A stretch of 64,000 bases of DNA from Leisingera sp. NJS204. Its GTDB lineage: Bacteria > Pseudomonadota > Alphaproteobacteria > Rhodobacterales > Rhodobacteraceae. Positions 1 to 9,244 of this stretch are shown piece by piece. Every line of letters starts with the position of its first letter. The first letter of the stretch is position 1. The position numbers and the translations under genes were made by a program. Location of the stretch: positions 1,727,501 to 1,791,500 of the forward strand of contig NZ_CP035417.1 of assembly GCF_004123675.1 (NCBI RefSeq), written 5' to 3'. The notes under the pieces are model-generated. The model was not told where the DNA came from. It saw nothing but the letters and a program-made list of their open reading frames with translations, and did not search any database.

Positions 1-883
1 CCACCTGCAGGCGGGTGTTCATCTCGATGAAATAGAACTCGCCGTCTTCATAGAGGAATTCAACGGTACCGGCGCCGGAATAGCCCATCTTGCCAATGGC
101 GTCGGCGCAGATTTTGCCGATGCGGGCGCGTTCTTCCGGGGTGATGCAGGGGCCGGGGGCCTCCTCGAACACCTTCTGGTGGCGGCGCTGCAGCGAGCAG
201 TCGCGCTCGGCCAGGTGAACGCCGACGCCTTTGCCGTCGCCAAAGACCTGTACTTCGATGTGACGCGGTTTCTGGAGGTACTTCTCCATATAGACTTCGT
301 CATTGCCAAAGGCAGCCTTGGCTTCCGAACGGGCAGTGGAGAAGGCGGTCGCCAGCTCTATTTCGTTCAGGGCCACTTTCATGCCGCGGCCGCCGCCGCC
401 GGCGGTGGCCTTGATGATCACCGGATAGCCCATATCTGCGGCGGCTTTTTTTGCCGCGGCAATATCGGGCACGCCGCCCTCGGACCCCGGAACAACCGGA
501 ATACCAAGGTTCTGAGCGGTTTCCTTGGCGGTGATCTTGTCGCCCATGGTGCGGATATGCGCAGCCGAGGGGCCGATGAAGGTCAGCCCGTGGTCTTCGA
601 TGATCTGCACAAAGTTGGCGTTTTCCGACAGGAAGCCGTAGCCTGGATGAATCGCCTGGGCGCCGGTGATCTCGGCAGCCGAGATGATGGCCGGGATCGA
701 CAGATAGCTTTGGGTGCCGGACGGCGGCCCGATGCAGACCGATTCATCGGCCATGCGCACGTGCATTGCGTCGGCATCCGCAGTGGAATGCACCGCAACC
801 GACTTGATGCCCATTTCCCGGCAGGCACGGATCACGCGCAGGGCGATCTCGCCGCGGTTGGCAATCAGGATCTTGTCAAACAT
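1..883 (-). CDS. accC: Acetyl-CoA carboxylase biotin carboxylase subunit (3' end outside window)
   Basis: ATP-dependent carboxylation of the biotin on AccB, the first half-reaction of acetyl-CoA carboxylase in fatty-acid synthesis. The reverse-strand translation begins [20 protein letters not shown] and carries the biotin-carboxylase hallmarks [13 protein letters not shown], the ATP-grasp glycine loop [12 protein letters not shown] and [19 protein letters not shown], reading open to base 1 (about 294 residues of roughly 450). It starts 9 bases after the accB stop, so accB-accC is an operon. The missing C-terminal third lies outside the window. Confidence 0.96.
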   Translation of the reverse strand, partial: MFDKILIANRGEIALRVIRACREMGIKSVAVHSTADADAMHVRMADESVCIGPPSGTQSYLSIPAIISAAEITGAQAIHPGYGFLSENANFVQIIEDHGLTFIGPSAAHIRTMGDKITAKETAQNLGIPVVPGSEGGVPDIAAAKKAAADMGYPVIIKATAGGGGRGMKVALNEIELATAFSTARSEAKAAFGNDEVYMEKYLQKPRHIEVQVFGDGKGVGVHLAERDCSLQRRHQKVFEEAPGPCITPEERARIGKICADAIGKMGYSGAGTVEFLYEDGEFYFIEMNTRLQV

Positions 884-892
884 GCCAGATCC

Positions 893-1384
893 TTACTCGA
901 TGATGGCCAGGGGGGTTCCGAATTCAACGGCGGCGCCGTCTTCAACCAGAATGCGCTTCACGGTGCCCGATTTCGGCGCCGGAATGTGGTTCATGGTTTT
1001 CATGGCCTCGACGATCAGCAGGGTGTCGCCTTCGCTGACCTGCTGGCCAACAGAGATAAAGGCGGGCGAGCCGGGTTCGGCCTGCAGATAGACGGTGCCG
1101 ACCATCGGCGATGTCACGGCGCCGGGGTGGCTGGCCGGATCTTCGCTGGCGGCTGCGGGGGCTGCGGCGGCGGCAGGGGCAGCGGCTGCAACCGGAGCAG
1201 CGGCGGCAGGCATCGCAACCTGCACCGGCGCGGCCATGGCGGTCTGGCGGGAGACACGCACATTCAGGCTGTCGTCGTCGCCGTAGTCCCGCTTGACCTG
1301 CAGTTCGGTCAGATCGTTTTCGCGCAGCAATTCCGCCAGCGCCTTGATGAATGCCACGTCAGCTTCGTGAGATTTGTTTGTCAT
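893..1384 (-). CDS. accB: Acetyl-CoA carboxylase biotin carboxyl carrier protein
   Basis: Carries the biotin that AccC carboxylates and the carboxyltransferase unloads. The 163-residue product has a variable N-terminus, an Ala/Pro-rich flexible linker around residues 65-90 and a C-terminal biotinyl domain with the biotin-acceptor motif EAMKTMN (Lys modified). I chose the ATG at 1384 over an in-frame ATG five codons upstream because GAGGAC sits just before it. Length and domain order are normal for the family. Confidence 0.96.
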   Translation of the reverse strand: MTNKSHEADVAFIKALAELLRENDLTELQVKRDYGDDDSLNVRVSRQTAMAAPVQVAMPAAAAPVAAAAPAAAAAPAAASEDPASHPGAVTSPMVGTVYLQAEPGSPAFISVGQQVSEGDTLLIVEAMKTMNHIPAPKSGTVKRILVEDGAAVEFGTPLAIIE

Positions 1385-1540
1385 ATTGTCCTCAGCCAAT
1401 TCCGACAGGCCCGCCAGGGCAGGCGGGCCGGAAATTAGGGCGCTTATAGGGCAAGGATTACCGCAAGGAAAGCACCGTCGATCCGGGCTGTAACATGGAG
1501 GCAGATAATCGGATTTGCAATTGCCGGACTGTATTTTGTC

Positions 1541-2077
1541 TCATAGCGGCATGCCCGTCAGTTTGGCCACCAGTTCCGGCAGCTTGCGGGCGGCGAATTT
1601 TTGCAGCAGATGCGCCCGGTGGCTTTCCACTGTGCGGTAGGACAGATCAAGCTGCTGGCCGATTTCCTTGGCCGACAGCCCCTTGCAGGTGAGGATCGCC
1701 ACTTCGCGTTCGCGCGGGGTAAGCGAGACCACCGGGCGGTCCTCGGATATATCTGCAAAGGACCAGATGCCGGTCTGAAACGGCGCCTGCGGCGTGACCG
1801 AGCGGCCGCGCACCCGGCACCAGAACAATGCGCCTGCGCGGCGGCGCATGATACGCTCGTCGCTGTAACTGCCGCTTTGCGCCTCGGGCTGTTGCAGCAG
1901 GGTGCCGATACGGTTGAAATCCTCCTGGCTGGGGTACAGCCCTGAAATCGGCATGCCGGTATATTCACCGGGAATTCCGCCGAAGGTGGAGGCAAACTGC
2001 AGGTTGCACCGCGTGATGACGCGGCGTTCCAGCACGGCAAGGCCCACAGGGGCATGGTCAAAGGCAAGATCGCTCAT
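1541..2077 (-). CDS. PAS-like sensor with LuxR-type DNA-binding domain
   Basis: A 178-residue one-component regulator. Residues about 1-110 resemble a PAS fold (FDHAPVGLAVLERRVITRCN at the start), and residues about 117-165 form a LuxR/GerE helix-turn-helix (LTPREREVAILTCKGLSAKEI, then RTVESHRAHLLQKF). There is no receiver aspartate, so it probably senses a ligand or redox cue directly. It is divergent from the ligase gene at 2169, with about 90 bases between the two starts, and may regulate it. Signal and targets are unknown; no strong ribosome site precedes the start. Confidence 0.82.
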   Translation of the reverse strand: MSDLAFDHAPVGLAVLERRVITRCNLQFASTFGGIPGEYTGMPISGLYPSQEDFNRIGTLLQQPEAQSGSYSDERIMRRRAGALFWCRVRGRSVTPQAPFQTGIWSFADISEDRPVVSLTPREREVAILTCKGLSAKEIGQQLDLSYRTVESHRAHLLQKFAARKLPELVAKLTGMPL

Positions 2078-2168
2078 ATGGTGTTTCTACCCCGGCCTTT
2101 CTGCGGAATTGAAGGGGGTGTTTGCGTGCCGCGATGCACGCCGACGGGCAAGCCGGAGGGAACAGCGG

Positions 2169-3665
2169 ATGAACATTGCAGTGTGGTTGCAGCGCATGGC
2201 AGCGGCAGAGGCGGCGCGGCCTGCGTTGTTTCTGGGACAGGAGCAGATTGCGGACTACTCAGGCTTTCACACCCGCGCGGCGTCGGTGGCCGGCTGGCTG
2301 CAGATGCAGGGTGTGCAGCCGGGGGACCGGGTCGGCATATTCATGAAGAATTGCCCGGACTATCTGATCACGCTTTACGGCATTTGGTATGCGGGGGCGG
2401 CGGCGGTGCCGGTCAATGCCAAGCTGCACGGCAAGGAGGCGGAGTATATCCTGCAAAACTCCGGTGCGGGGCTGGTGTTTACCTCGCCCGGGCTGACGGA
2501 GGCTGTTGCAGCAACAGAGGCGGTTGTGCGCTGTGTGGACATCACGGGGCCGGACTATGCCGCTGCCCTGGAAGCGCAGCCTGTGGCTGAACCTGTTTTC
2601 CGTGCCCCCGAAGATCTGGCCTGGCTGTTCTACACCTCTGGCACCACCGGGCGGCCCAAGGGGGTGATGATCACCCACCGGATGCTGATGACCATGGCAA
2701 TCGCCTATTTCGCCGATGTGGATCAGGTCAGCGCTGAAGATCAGGCGCTTTATGCGGCACCGATGAGCCATGGGGCGGGGATTTATGCAATTCAGCATGT
2801 TCTCGCGGGGGCAGCGCATGTCTGCCCGGTGTCGGGCGGCTTTGACGAGGCGGAGATCTTTGACCTGGCAGCGCATTTCGGGCGCGTCCATATGTTTGCA
2901 GCGCCGACGATGGTCACAAGGATGACTTCGGAAGCCAAGCGGCTGGGCCGCAAGGGCGAGGGGTTGCGCACAGTGATTTACGCAGGCGGGCCAATGTATA
3001 CGGCCGACATTGTGGAGGCGGTGGAGCATTTCGGCCCGGTCTTTGTGCAGGTCTACGGCCAGGGCGAATGCCCGATGGCGATCACCGCGCTGCCGCGGCA
3101 TGCCGTGCAGGACCGCGCGCATCCGCGCTGGCGTAAGCGGCTGGCCAGTGTCGGCAGGGCGCAAAGCGTGGTTGAGGTGCGGATCGGCACGCCGGAGGGG
3201 GATTTCCTGCCCGCCGGCAGCCACGGCGAGATCATGGTGCGCGGCGATGCGGTTATGCCGGGCTATTGGAACAACCCGGAGGCCACCGCCAGAACACTGG
3301 TCAATGGCTGGCTGATGACCGGCGATATGGGGGTTTTGGACACCGACGGCTATCTCACCCTGCAGGACCGCTCCAAGGACATGATCATCACCGGCGGTTC
3401 CAACGTCTATCCGCGCGAGGTGGAGGAAGTACTGTTGCTGCACCCTGACGTGCGCGAGGTCTCAGTCGTGGGCCGGCCCCATGCGGATTGGGGCGAGGAA
3501 GTGGTGGCCTTTGTTGTGGGGGAGGCGGCAGAAGCCGCGCTGGATGACCTCTGCAGCAGCCGGATCGCCCGGTTCAAACGCCCCAAGGCATACCTGCGCA
3601 TCGAAGCGCTGCCCAAGAACAACTATGGCAAGGTGCTGAAAACCGAGCTGCGCAAGCTGCTTTGA
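2169..3665 (+). CDS. Class I adenylate-forming enzyme (acyl-CoA ligase-like)
   Basis: Probably activates a carboxylic acid to the acyl-AMP and then the CoA thioester. The 498-residue product has the AMP-binding motif FYTSGTTGRPKGV at residues 154-166, a GYWNNPEAT and TGDMG region near 360-380, the hinge DRSKDMIITGGSNVYP and the C-terminal lysine motif KNNYGKVLK. The open frame extends upstream to about 1902, but the ATG at 2169 follows GGAGGG and matches the family N-terminus. The substrate cannot be read from the sequence; a fatty or aromatic acid is possible. It stands alone, divergent from a PAS-LuxR regulator. Confidence 0.88.
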   Translation: MNIAVWLQRMAAAEAARPALFLGQEQIADYSGFHTRAASVAGWLQMQGVQPGDRVGIFMKNCPDYLITLYGIWYAGAAAVPVNAKLHGKEAEYILQNSGAGLVFTSPGLTEAVAATEAVVRCVDITGPDYAAALEAQPVAEPVFRAPEDLAWLFYTSGTTGRPKGVMITHRMLMTMAIAYFADVDQVSAEDQALYAAPMSHGAGIYAIQHVLAGAAHVCPVSGGFDEAEIFDLAAHFGRVHMFAAPTMVTRMTSEAKRLGRKGEGLRTVIYAGGPMYTADIVEAVEHFGPVFVQVYGQGECPMAITALPRHAVQDRAHPRWRKRLASVGRAQSVVEVRIGTPEGDFLPAGSHGEIMVRGDAVMPGYWNNPEATARTLVNGWLMTGDMGVLDTDGYLTLQDRSKDMIITGGSNVYPREVEEVLLLHPDVREVSVVGRPHADWGEEVVAFVVGEAAEAALDDLCSSRIARFKRPKAYLRIEALPKNNYGKVLKTELRKLL

Positions 3666-3673
3666 CTGCGGGT

Positions 3674-4222
3674 TCAGGCGGAGCGGGCGGCAGGGTCCTG
3701 GCCCGCGGCCGACTGGCGCTGTCCCATCATGGTGTCGATCAAAAGGCTCATCAGCTCCGCCCGGTTGCCGGTGCCGGATTTGAGGTAGATTGCATTCAGC
3801 TGCGCCTTGACGGTGCCTGCGGCGCTGCCGCGCAGGGCGGCGATTTCAGCCGTGGACATGCCCTTTACCAAAAAGGCCGCCACGTCCAGCTCGGCCGGAG
3901 TCAGAGCCCAGTTGGCAAATTCCGCATTGATGACGTCCTGCACTGCGGCCTGGGCTGCGCTCAGGCTGTCCTCCAGATGCGCCTTGCGCCGCATCAGCCG
4001 CATCAGGATGCGGGTCTCGATCACGATCGCGGCCACCAGGGCAATTGCTGCCAGCCCTTCGATATAGGCATGCGGGCCTTCGCCCGGATCTGCCTCTGCG
4101 CCTTCCAGCCCGCCGAGGTCAGCAGCCATGTCGCCCAGAAACACCGCCGCGCACAGGGCTTGCACGGCGATGACAGCAATCAGGATCCAGGGCCGGGCCG
4201 GGTCTTGCCGGTTTTGGCGCAT
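3674..4222 (-). CDS. Membrane-anchored LuxR-type regulator
   Basis: This 182-residue protein has two predicted membrane segments (about residues 11-30 and 53-73), a short helix, and a C-terminal LuxR/GerE-like helix-turn-helix (about residues 105-165, LTPAELDVAAFLVKGMSTAEIAAL). The layout suggests a one-component regulator working from the inner membrane. It starts 2 bases after the stop of the cytochrome b561-like gene, so the two are co-transcribed; a redox or electron-transfer cue is plausible but inferred. The DNA-binding recognition helix is divergent (GSAAGTVKAQLNAIYLKSG). Confidence 0.75.
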   Translation of the reverse strand: MRQNRQDPARPWILIAVIAVQALCAAVFLGDMAADLGGLEGAEADPGEGPHAYIEGLAAIALVAAIVIETRILMRLMRRKAHLEDSLSAAQAAVQDVINAEFANWALTPAELDVAAFLVKGMSTAEIAALRGSAAGTVKAQLNAIYLKSGTGNRAELMSLLIDTMMGQRQSAAGQDPAARSA

Positions 4223-4224
4223 CG

Positions 4225-4761
4225 TTATCTCCCCGCTGATCTGTCTGGCAGGTTCTTGTAACCGGTGATCATGGCGCGGGCCAGCCTGACTTTGGTGCGG
4301 CGGGTCTCAAACAGGACCGCACCCGCATGCAGCAGGACCGAGACTTCCGCCCAGGTGACAAGGACTTCGTGCAGCTCCTCCGGCCAGCCTGCGCTGATCA
4401 ACAGCGGCACTGTCAAAAGCCAGCCGGTCAGCGCAATGCCCAGCAGTGTCAGCAACAGGTTGCAGATCATCAGCGCACCCAGGGGAGAATGCCCCTTGTG
4501 ACAATTCCTGCGCCCTGCCGCGATGTCCGCCAGATGGCCGGCAGCAGCGCCAAGGTCGGGCCTGAAGCTTGAAAAACGGGCGTAACGGCTGCCAATCAAT
4601 CCCCAGAGCAAACGGATACCAAGCAACGCGGCGATGAAGTATCCGATGGTTTGATGAAGAGTTCCATCGGGGTCGGTAAACAGCGCGTTGGCAGCAAAAC
4701 CCGCGGCAAGAAGCCAATGAACCAGCCGGACCACAGGATCCCAGATGTATAAGTTCTTCAT
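4225..4761 (-). CDS. Cytochrome b561-like membrane protein
   Basis: A 178-residue protein with four hydrophobic segments and conserved histidines in membrane helices (RLVHWLLA near the N-terminus; LHEVLVTWAEVSVLLHAGAV near the C-terminus). This fits the di-haem cytochrome b561 / Ni-Fe-hydrogenase-type b family, which passes electrons across or within the inner membrane. The ATG at 4761 is preceded by AAGGAT; the frame runs further upstream without support. It is followed by the membrane LuxR-like gene and preceded by a PepSY protein, a common pairing. Confidence 0.85.
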   Translation of the reverse strand: MKNLYIWDPVVRLVHWLLAAGFAANALFTDPDGTLHQTIGYFIAALLGIRLLWGLIGSRYARFSSFRPDLGAAAGHLADIAAGRRNCHKGHSPLGALMICNLLLTLLGIALTGWLLTVPLLISAGWPEELHEVLVTWAEVSVLLHAGAVLFETRRTKVRLARAMITGYKNLPDRSAGR

Positions 4762-4822
4762 GTTGTATCCTTCCGGCTCCGGGGTTTCTGAAATGCACCC
4801 GGAGCCGTTCAAATTGGCAGGA

Positions 4823-5083
4823 TCAATCGTCTTCGCTGTCTTCCTCGATCTTCACGACTTCGATCTGATCATTCAGGTGGAACTCGTATGCTTTGCCGTT
4901 CTTGGTGGCTTCGGCCTCGAACAAACCGTCTTCGGCTTCGATTTCGGTGACCTCATATCCTTGACCGGTCAGCAGGTCGCGGATCTTGGCTTCGGTATCC
5001 GGGCTGGGAGCGGTTTCTGACGCCATGGCCGCTGCTGCCGGCAGGGCGAGGGCGAGGGCCAGGAGTTTGATGGGATTGCGCAT
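4823..5083 (-). CDS. Secreted PepSY-domain protein
   Basis: A small periplasmic protein of 86 residues with a cleavable signal peptide (residues about 1-21, ending in AAAAMA) and one PepSY-type domain (residues about 30-80, KIRDLLTGQGYEVTEIEAED) with a very acidic tail. PepSY proteins often accompany cytochrome b561 proteins, as here 60 bases downstream. The ATG at 5083 is preceded by AAGGAC. Possible role: metal or redox accessory to the cytochrome; this is inference. Confidence 0.85.
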   Translation of the reverse strand: MRNPIKLLALALALPAAAAMASETAPSPDTEAKIRDLLTGQGYEVTEIEAEDGLFEAEATKNGKAYEFHLNDQIEVVKIEEDSEDD

Positions 5084-5259
5084 GATGTTGTCCTTTCTGC
5101 GATGCTGCCGCGCTGGAGAGGCGCGAGCAGTGACAGCCACATCGGGGTCACTGCGGTCAGGCAGAATAGGAGCGGGGTCTGATTGGTGCAGAAAACCGCG
5201 GCGTATAACCACGGTTTACAGTTCAAATCAGGGGCCGGGAGGGATTGCTGCAAAAAGGA

Positions 5260-5287
5260 GAGGCCAGACCTGACAAGGTCCGGCCTC
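5260..5287 (-). terminator. Intrinsic terminator of the liv operon
   Basis: Inverted repeat GAGGCC-a-GACCT / AGGTC-c-GGCCTC with a 4-base loop. Read on the minus strand, it is followed within a few bases by TTTTT. It lies 52 bases past the stop of the last liv-type gene, so it probably ends that operon. The flanking stretch 5084-5338 holds no other gene I can support. Confidence 0.7.
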
Positions 5288-5338
5288 AATCACCCGGCGC
5301 CGGAGCGCGGCGGGGCGGAGATTGTTTTGAGATGCGTC

Positions 5339-6094
5339 TCAGATTGCCAGGTATTCGGCGCGCAGCTCTTCGTTTTCCAGAACCTCTGCGGCGGTTCCGT
5401 CAAAGACGATGCCGCCGGTATCCAGGATCACCGCACGGTCCGCCAGTTCCAGGGCGCGGACCGCATTCTGCTCGACAATGATTGTTGTCATGCCCTGTTC
5501 CTTGATGTGGATGAGGGTCTTTTCAATCTCGTCGACGATTACCGGGGCAAGGCCCTCGTAGGGTTCGTCCAGCAGCAGCACTTTGATGTCACGCGCCAGC
5601 GCGCGGGCAATCGCCAGCATCTGCTGCTCGCCGCCCGAGAGGGTCACGCCCTCCTGCTTGCGGCGTTCGCCAAGGCGCGGGAACAAGTCGTAAAGACGCT
5701 CCAGCGACCAGCCGACGGGCGGCGCTATCTGCGCCAGTTGCAGGTTTTCCTCAACCGTCAGGCCGGGGATGATGCGGCGGTCCTCAGGCACCAGGCCCAG
5801 GCCCACGGATGCGGCCTCATAGGATTCCATCTTGTGCAGCGGTTTATGGTCCAGCCAGATTTCACCGCGGGTCACCATGGGAGATCCGGTACGCGCGATT
5901 GAGCGAAGGGTGGAGGTTTTGCCGGCGCCATTGCGGCCCAGCAGTGCCAGGATCTCACCCTCGTGGACGTTAAAGCTGATGCCCTGCACGATATAGCTCT
6001 CGCCGTAGTAAGCATGGACATCCCAGACCGACAGGAAGGCCGGGGCGGTGGTGGCCGCATTGGCGCTTTTGGAGAAATCGGGTTTTACATTCAT
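5339..6094 (-). CDS. livF: Branched-chain-amino-acid-type ABC transporter ATPase (LivF-like)
   Basis: One of the two ATPases of a liv/urt-type importer. The 251 residues include Walker A GRNGAGKT (53-60), the signature LSGGEQQ near 152 and Walker B VLLLDEP near 172. The short LivF length and the C-terminus ELRAEYLAI are typical. GGAG precedes the ATG, and the gene begins 12 bases after livG. Last gene of the livK-H-M-G-F order. The substrate may be an amino acid, short-chain acid or amide; the family alone does not say which. Confidence 0.9.
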   Translation of the reverse strand: MNVKPDFSKSANAATTAPAFLSVWDVHAYYGESYIVQGISFNVHEGEILALLGRNGAGKTSTLRSIARTGSPMVTRGEIWLDHKPLHKMESYEAASVGLGLVPEDRRIIPGLTVEENLQLAQIAPPVGWSLERLYDLFPRLGERRKQEGVTLSGGEQQMLAIARALARDIKVLLLDEPYEGLAPVIVDEIEKTLIHIKEQGMTTIIVEQNAVRALELADRAVILDTGGIVFDGTAAEVLENEELRAEYLAI

Positions 6095-6106
6095 GGTGTT
6101 TCTCCT

Positions 6107-6862
6107 TTACGCGCTTTCGCCCAGATACGCTTCGCGCACCTTGGGGTTGCCGCGGATGTTTTGCGGATCGTCCTCGACAAGCGGGGTGCCCTGGGCCAGC
6201 ACGGTGATCCGGTTGGCGAGGCTGAACACCACATGCATGTCGTGTTCGATGATGGCGATGGTGATGTCGCGCTCGTCCGAGATCTGCTTCAACAGGTCGA
6301 TGGTGTTGTTGGTGTCCGCCCGTGCCATGCCTGCGGTCGGCTCATCCAGCAGCAGCAGGCGGGGTTCTTGGCTAAGGCACATGCCGATCTCCAGCCGCCG
6401 CTTGTCGCCGCGGGACATGGCGGCGGCGTGCATGTGCCGCTTGTCCGCCATGTTCATCTCTTCCAGCATATGCTCGGCCTTTTGGAGAATGTCCTTCTGT
6501 TTCAGCACGGCGGACAGGGCGTTCAACTCAAACGCGCCGTCCCGTTTGGCAAAGCAGGGGATCATCATGTTTTCCAGCACCGTCAGATCGCCAAAGATTT
6601 CGGGCGTCTGGAACACGCGGGAAATGCCCATCTGGTTGATCTCGTAAGGCGCGCGGCCCAGCACCGACTGGCCGTCGAACATGACGGAACCGGTGTCGGG
6701 AATCAGCTTGCCCACCAGGCAGTTCAGCAGCGTGGACTTGCCCGCGCCGTTTGGTCCGATGATCGCATGGACCGAGTTTTCCTTAACGCTGAGGTTCACC
6801 TCGGACAGGGCCTGCAGGCCGCCGAACCGTTTCCCCACGTCTTTGACTTCAAGGATACCCAT
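6107..6862 (-). CDS. livG: Branched-chain-amino-acid-type ABC transporter ATPase (LivG-like)
   Basis: Second ATPase of the importer: 251 residues, Walker A GPNGAGKST (36-44), Walker B LLLLDEPTAGM, and the LivG-style C-terminus GNPKVREAYLGE. The ABC signature reads MSRGDKRRLEIG instead of the usual LSGGxQ, a change seen in this LivG subgroup as I recall it, and worth noting. Spaced 12 bases from both neighbours in the operon. Confidence 0.9.
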   Translation of the reverse strand: MGILEVKDVGKRFGGLQALSEVNLSVKENSVHAIIGPNGAGKSTLLNCLVGKLIPDTGSVMFDGQSVLGRAPYEINQMGISRVFQTPEIFGDLTVLENMMIPCFAKRDGAFELNALSAVLKQKDILQKAEHMLEEMNMADKRHMHAAAMSRGDKRRLEIGMCLSQEPRLLLLDEPTAGMARADTNNTIDLLKQISDERDITIAIIEHDMHVVFSLANRITVLAQGTPLVEDDPQNIRGNPKVREAYLGESA

Positions 6863-6874
6863 TGTGTTGTCTCC

Positions 6875-8077
6875 TTATTCCGCGGGGTTGGTTTTGCCAG
6901 AGGCGTTACTGTCCTTGGCCTTGCGGCGGCTGAGCCAGCCCTTGATCCGCTGACCGCCCTCAACCAGGCCGCCGGGGAGGAAGATCACCACCAGCATGAA
7001 CAGGATGCCCAGCGTCAGGTGCCAGCCCTTGCCGATGAAGGGGTGGACCATGAACACAACCGCGTCCTCCATCCCGTCGGGCATAAAGCTGAACCATGTG
7101 TGCAGCACGTTGTCGTTGATTTTCGAGAAGATGTTCTCGAAGTATTTGATGAAGCCGGCGCCCAGCACCGGGCCGATCAGCGTGCCGGCACCGCCGAGGA
7201 TGGTCATCAGCACGACCTCGCCCGAAGCAGTCCACTGCATCCGCTCAGCACCTGCCAAGGGGTCCATCGAGGCCATCAGCCCGCCTGCAAGACCCGCATA
7301 CATGCCGGAGATCACAAAAGCCGCCAGGGTGTAGGGCCGGGTGTTGAGGCCGGTGTAGTTCATCCGCTGCTGGTTCGACTTCACCGCCCGCAGCATCATG
7401 CCGAAGGGCGAGCGGAAGATACGGATCGACAGGTAGAACGCCGCCAGCAGGATCAGAGCGCACAGGTAATAGCCTGCGTTGAACTGAAAGGCCCAGGGGC
7501 CGGCCGCCAGCTCAAACGTTGACCGCATCTCCAGGCCGAACAGGCTGGTCACCGGGATTGAGCCGTCAGCCGTGGCGGAGACACCCAGGATGCGCGGGTC
7601 TTCCAGTGTCAGCTGCAGACCGGTCTCGCCATTGGTGATCGGGGTCAGCACTGAATAGGCAAGGTTAAAGGACATCTGCGCAAAGGCCAGCGTCAGGATC
7701 GAGAAGTAGATGCCGGAGCGGCGCAAGCTGACAAAACCGATCAGCAGGGCAAACAGGCCTGCGACAATCACTGACAGCAAGATTGCCGGGATTACGTTCA
7801 TGCCTACCAGCTTGAACATCCAGACGGCCGAGTAGGAGCCGGCGCCGAGGAAAGCCGCATGGCCGAATGACAGATAGCCGGTGAGGCCAAAGAGGATATT
7901 AAATCCGATGGCGAAGATCCCGAAGATCACAAAGCGCTGCATCAGGTCAGGATAGCCCGCGTTGAACTGCGCCATGGCGCTGCCGGTGGGGAAGGGGTTC
8001 AGGATGAAGGGGGCGAACAGCGTCAGGCAGGCGACGATGATCAGCATAGAGGTGTCTTTTTTATCCAGTCCGAACAT
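6875..8077 (-). CDS. livM: Branched-chain-amino-acid-type ABC transporter permease (LivM-like)
   Basis: A 400-residue inner-membrane permease with about nine to ten hydrophobic segments and the family motifs [18 protein letters not shown] and [14 protein letters not shown] loop of about 60 residues in the middle (around residues 165-205) is likely periplasmic and longer than in E. coli LivM. It follows livH by 3 bases, so translation is probably coupled. Confidence 0.9.
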   Translation of the reverse strand: MFGLDKKDTSMLIIVACLTLFAPFILNPFPTGSAMAQFNAGYPDLMQRFVIFGIFAIGFNILFGLTGYLSFGHAAFLGAGSYSAVWMFKLVGMNVIPAILLSVIVAGLFALLIGFVSLRRSGIYFSILTLAFAQMSFNLAYSVLTPITNGETGLQLTLEDPRILGVSATADGSIPVTSLFGLEMRSTFELAAGPWAFQFNAGYYLCALILLAAFYLSIRIFRSPFGMMLRAVKSNQQRMNYTGLNTRPYTLAAFVISGMYAGLAGGLMASMDPLAGAERMQWTASGEVVLMTILGGAGTLIGPVLGAGFIKYFENIFSKINDNVLHTWFSFMPDGMEDAVVFMVHPFIGKGWHLTLGILFMLVVIFLPGGLVEGGQRIKGWLSRRKAKDSNASGKTNPAE

Positions 8078-8080
8078 GTC

Positions 8081-9103
8081 TTAGTCCTCCATCACGCCTT
8101 TGCGGCCCATCAGGCCCCGTGGACGGGTCAGCAGAATGATGATTGCGACCACATAGATGATGATCTGGTCGATGCCGGGGATCAGGGATTTGATCTCGTT
8201 CATTGAGGCAAAGCTCTCAAGAACACCCAGCAGGAAACCTGCCAGCACCGCGCCGGGCAGCGAACCCATGCCGCCGACAACCACCACCACAAAGCTGAGC
8301 ACCAGGAAGTCCATGCCCATATGGTAGTTGGGCGAGTTGATCGGCGTGTACATAACACCGGCCAGGCCCGCGACAGCGGCGGCGATGCCGAACATGATGG
8401 TAAAGCGGCGGTCGATGTTGATGCCCAAAAGGCCCACGGTTTCTCGGTCGGCCATGCCGGCCCGCACCACCATGCCGAAGGTGGTGAATTGCAGGAAGCT
8501 GAAGATGCCGCCGATGATCAGCACAGCAAAGAAGAAATAGACCACACGCCAGACCGGATAGATGATGTCCATGCCGATGACGGCGCCCAGGTTCATCACG
8601 CCGTTCAGCGCGTCCGGGGCCGGTGTCTGGATCGGGTTGGCGCCATAAAAATACTTGATGACTTCCTGCAGCACGATGGCAAGGCCGAAGGTCACCAGGA
8701 TCTGGTCGGCATGGGGGCGCTTGTAGAAATGCTTAATCAGCCCGCGTTCCATCACATAGCCGACGCCGATCATGATCGGGATGGCAAAGAGGATCGCCAG
8801 CGGCACCGCCCAGTCGATGATGGAGCCGCCGAACTCGGGGCCGAACCAGGCCTCGACGTAAGGGGTTTTCACTTTCAGCGGGTTGCCCAGAAAGTCGGTC
8901 TGGGTCTCGTCGACGGTTTCAAAGCTGAGGTTCAGAAAACGTTGCACGGTAACTGCGCAGAAGGCGCCGATCATGAACAGGGCCCCATGGGCAAAGTTCA
9001 CCACGCCAAGCGTGCCGAAGATAAGTGTCAAACCCAGCGCGATCAGCGCATAGGCCGAGCCTTTGTCCAGCCCGTTCAAGATTTGCAATAGGATTGCGTC
9101 CAT
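8081..9103 (-). CDS. livH: Branched-chain-amino-acid-type ABC transporter permease (LivH-like)
   Basis: A 340-residue permease with about eight membrane segments. It starts MDAILLQILNGLDKGSAYAL, has the LivH motif GLTLIFGTLGVVNFAHGALFM, and ends with LLTRPRGLMGRKG. A periplasmic insertion near residues 55-95 makes it longer than the usual 290-310 residues. It lies downstream of the binding-protein gene, separated by a hairpin at 9209-9231. Confidence 0.9.
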   Translation of the reverse strand: MDAILLQILNGLDKGSAYALIALGLTLIFGTLGVVNFAHGALFMIGAFCAVTVQRFLNLSFETVDETQTDFLGNPLKVKTPYVEAWFGPEFGGSIIDWAVPLAILFAIPIMIGVGYVMERGLIKHFYKRPHADQILVTFGLAIVLQEVIKYFYGANPIQTPAPDALNGVMNLGAVIGMDIIYPVWRVVYFFFAVLIIGGIFSFLQFTTFGMVVRAGMADRETVGLLGINIDRRFTIMFGIAAAVAGLAGVMYTPINSPNYHMGMDFLVLSFVVVVVGGMGSLPGAVLAGFLLGVLESFASMNEIKSLIPGIDQIIIYVVAIIILLTRPRGLMGRKGVMED

Positions 9104-9208
9104 GGGTCCCGCCCCCGGTTAGTCTGGGTGGAAGAGAGGGTCTCCGGCTGTTCAGCGGCCTGAGACCCCTGTGCTGACGGCACGCGTCAGATAGCCGGTG
9201 AAACGAAG

Positions 9209-9231
9209 GGCCGGGCGCAACGCGCCCGGCC
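9209..9231 (-). terminator. Hairpin between binding-protein gene and permease genes (possible attenuator)
   Basis: A perfect 10-bp inverted repeat, GGCCGGGCGC-aac-GCGCCCGGCC, begins just after the binding-protein stop. On the minus strand it is followed by a mildly T-rich stretch. Such hairpins often protect or partly terminate the message so that more binding protein than permease is made. Inference from position and structure only. Confidence 0.55.
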
Positions 9232-9244
9232 AGAACCATCAGGC

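Noticed and set aside
179-1438. Long plus-strand open frame opposite accC/accB
   Set aside because: It is the antisense shadow of accC-accB in high-GC DNA and has no ribosome site or family motif.
5963-7522. 519-codon plus-strand frame over the liv-type genes
   Set aside because: His/Gln-rich antisense shadow of livF, livG and livM; no protein family resemblance.
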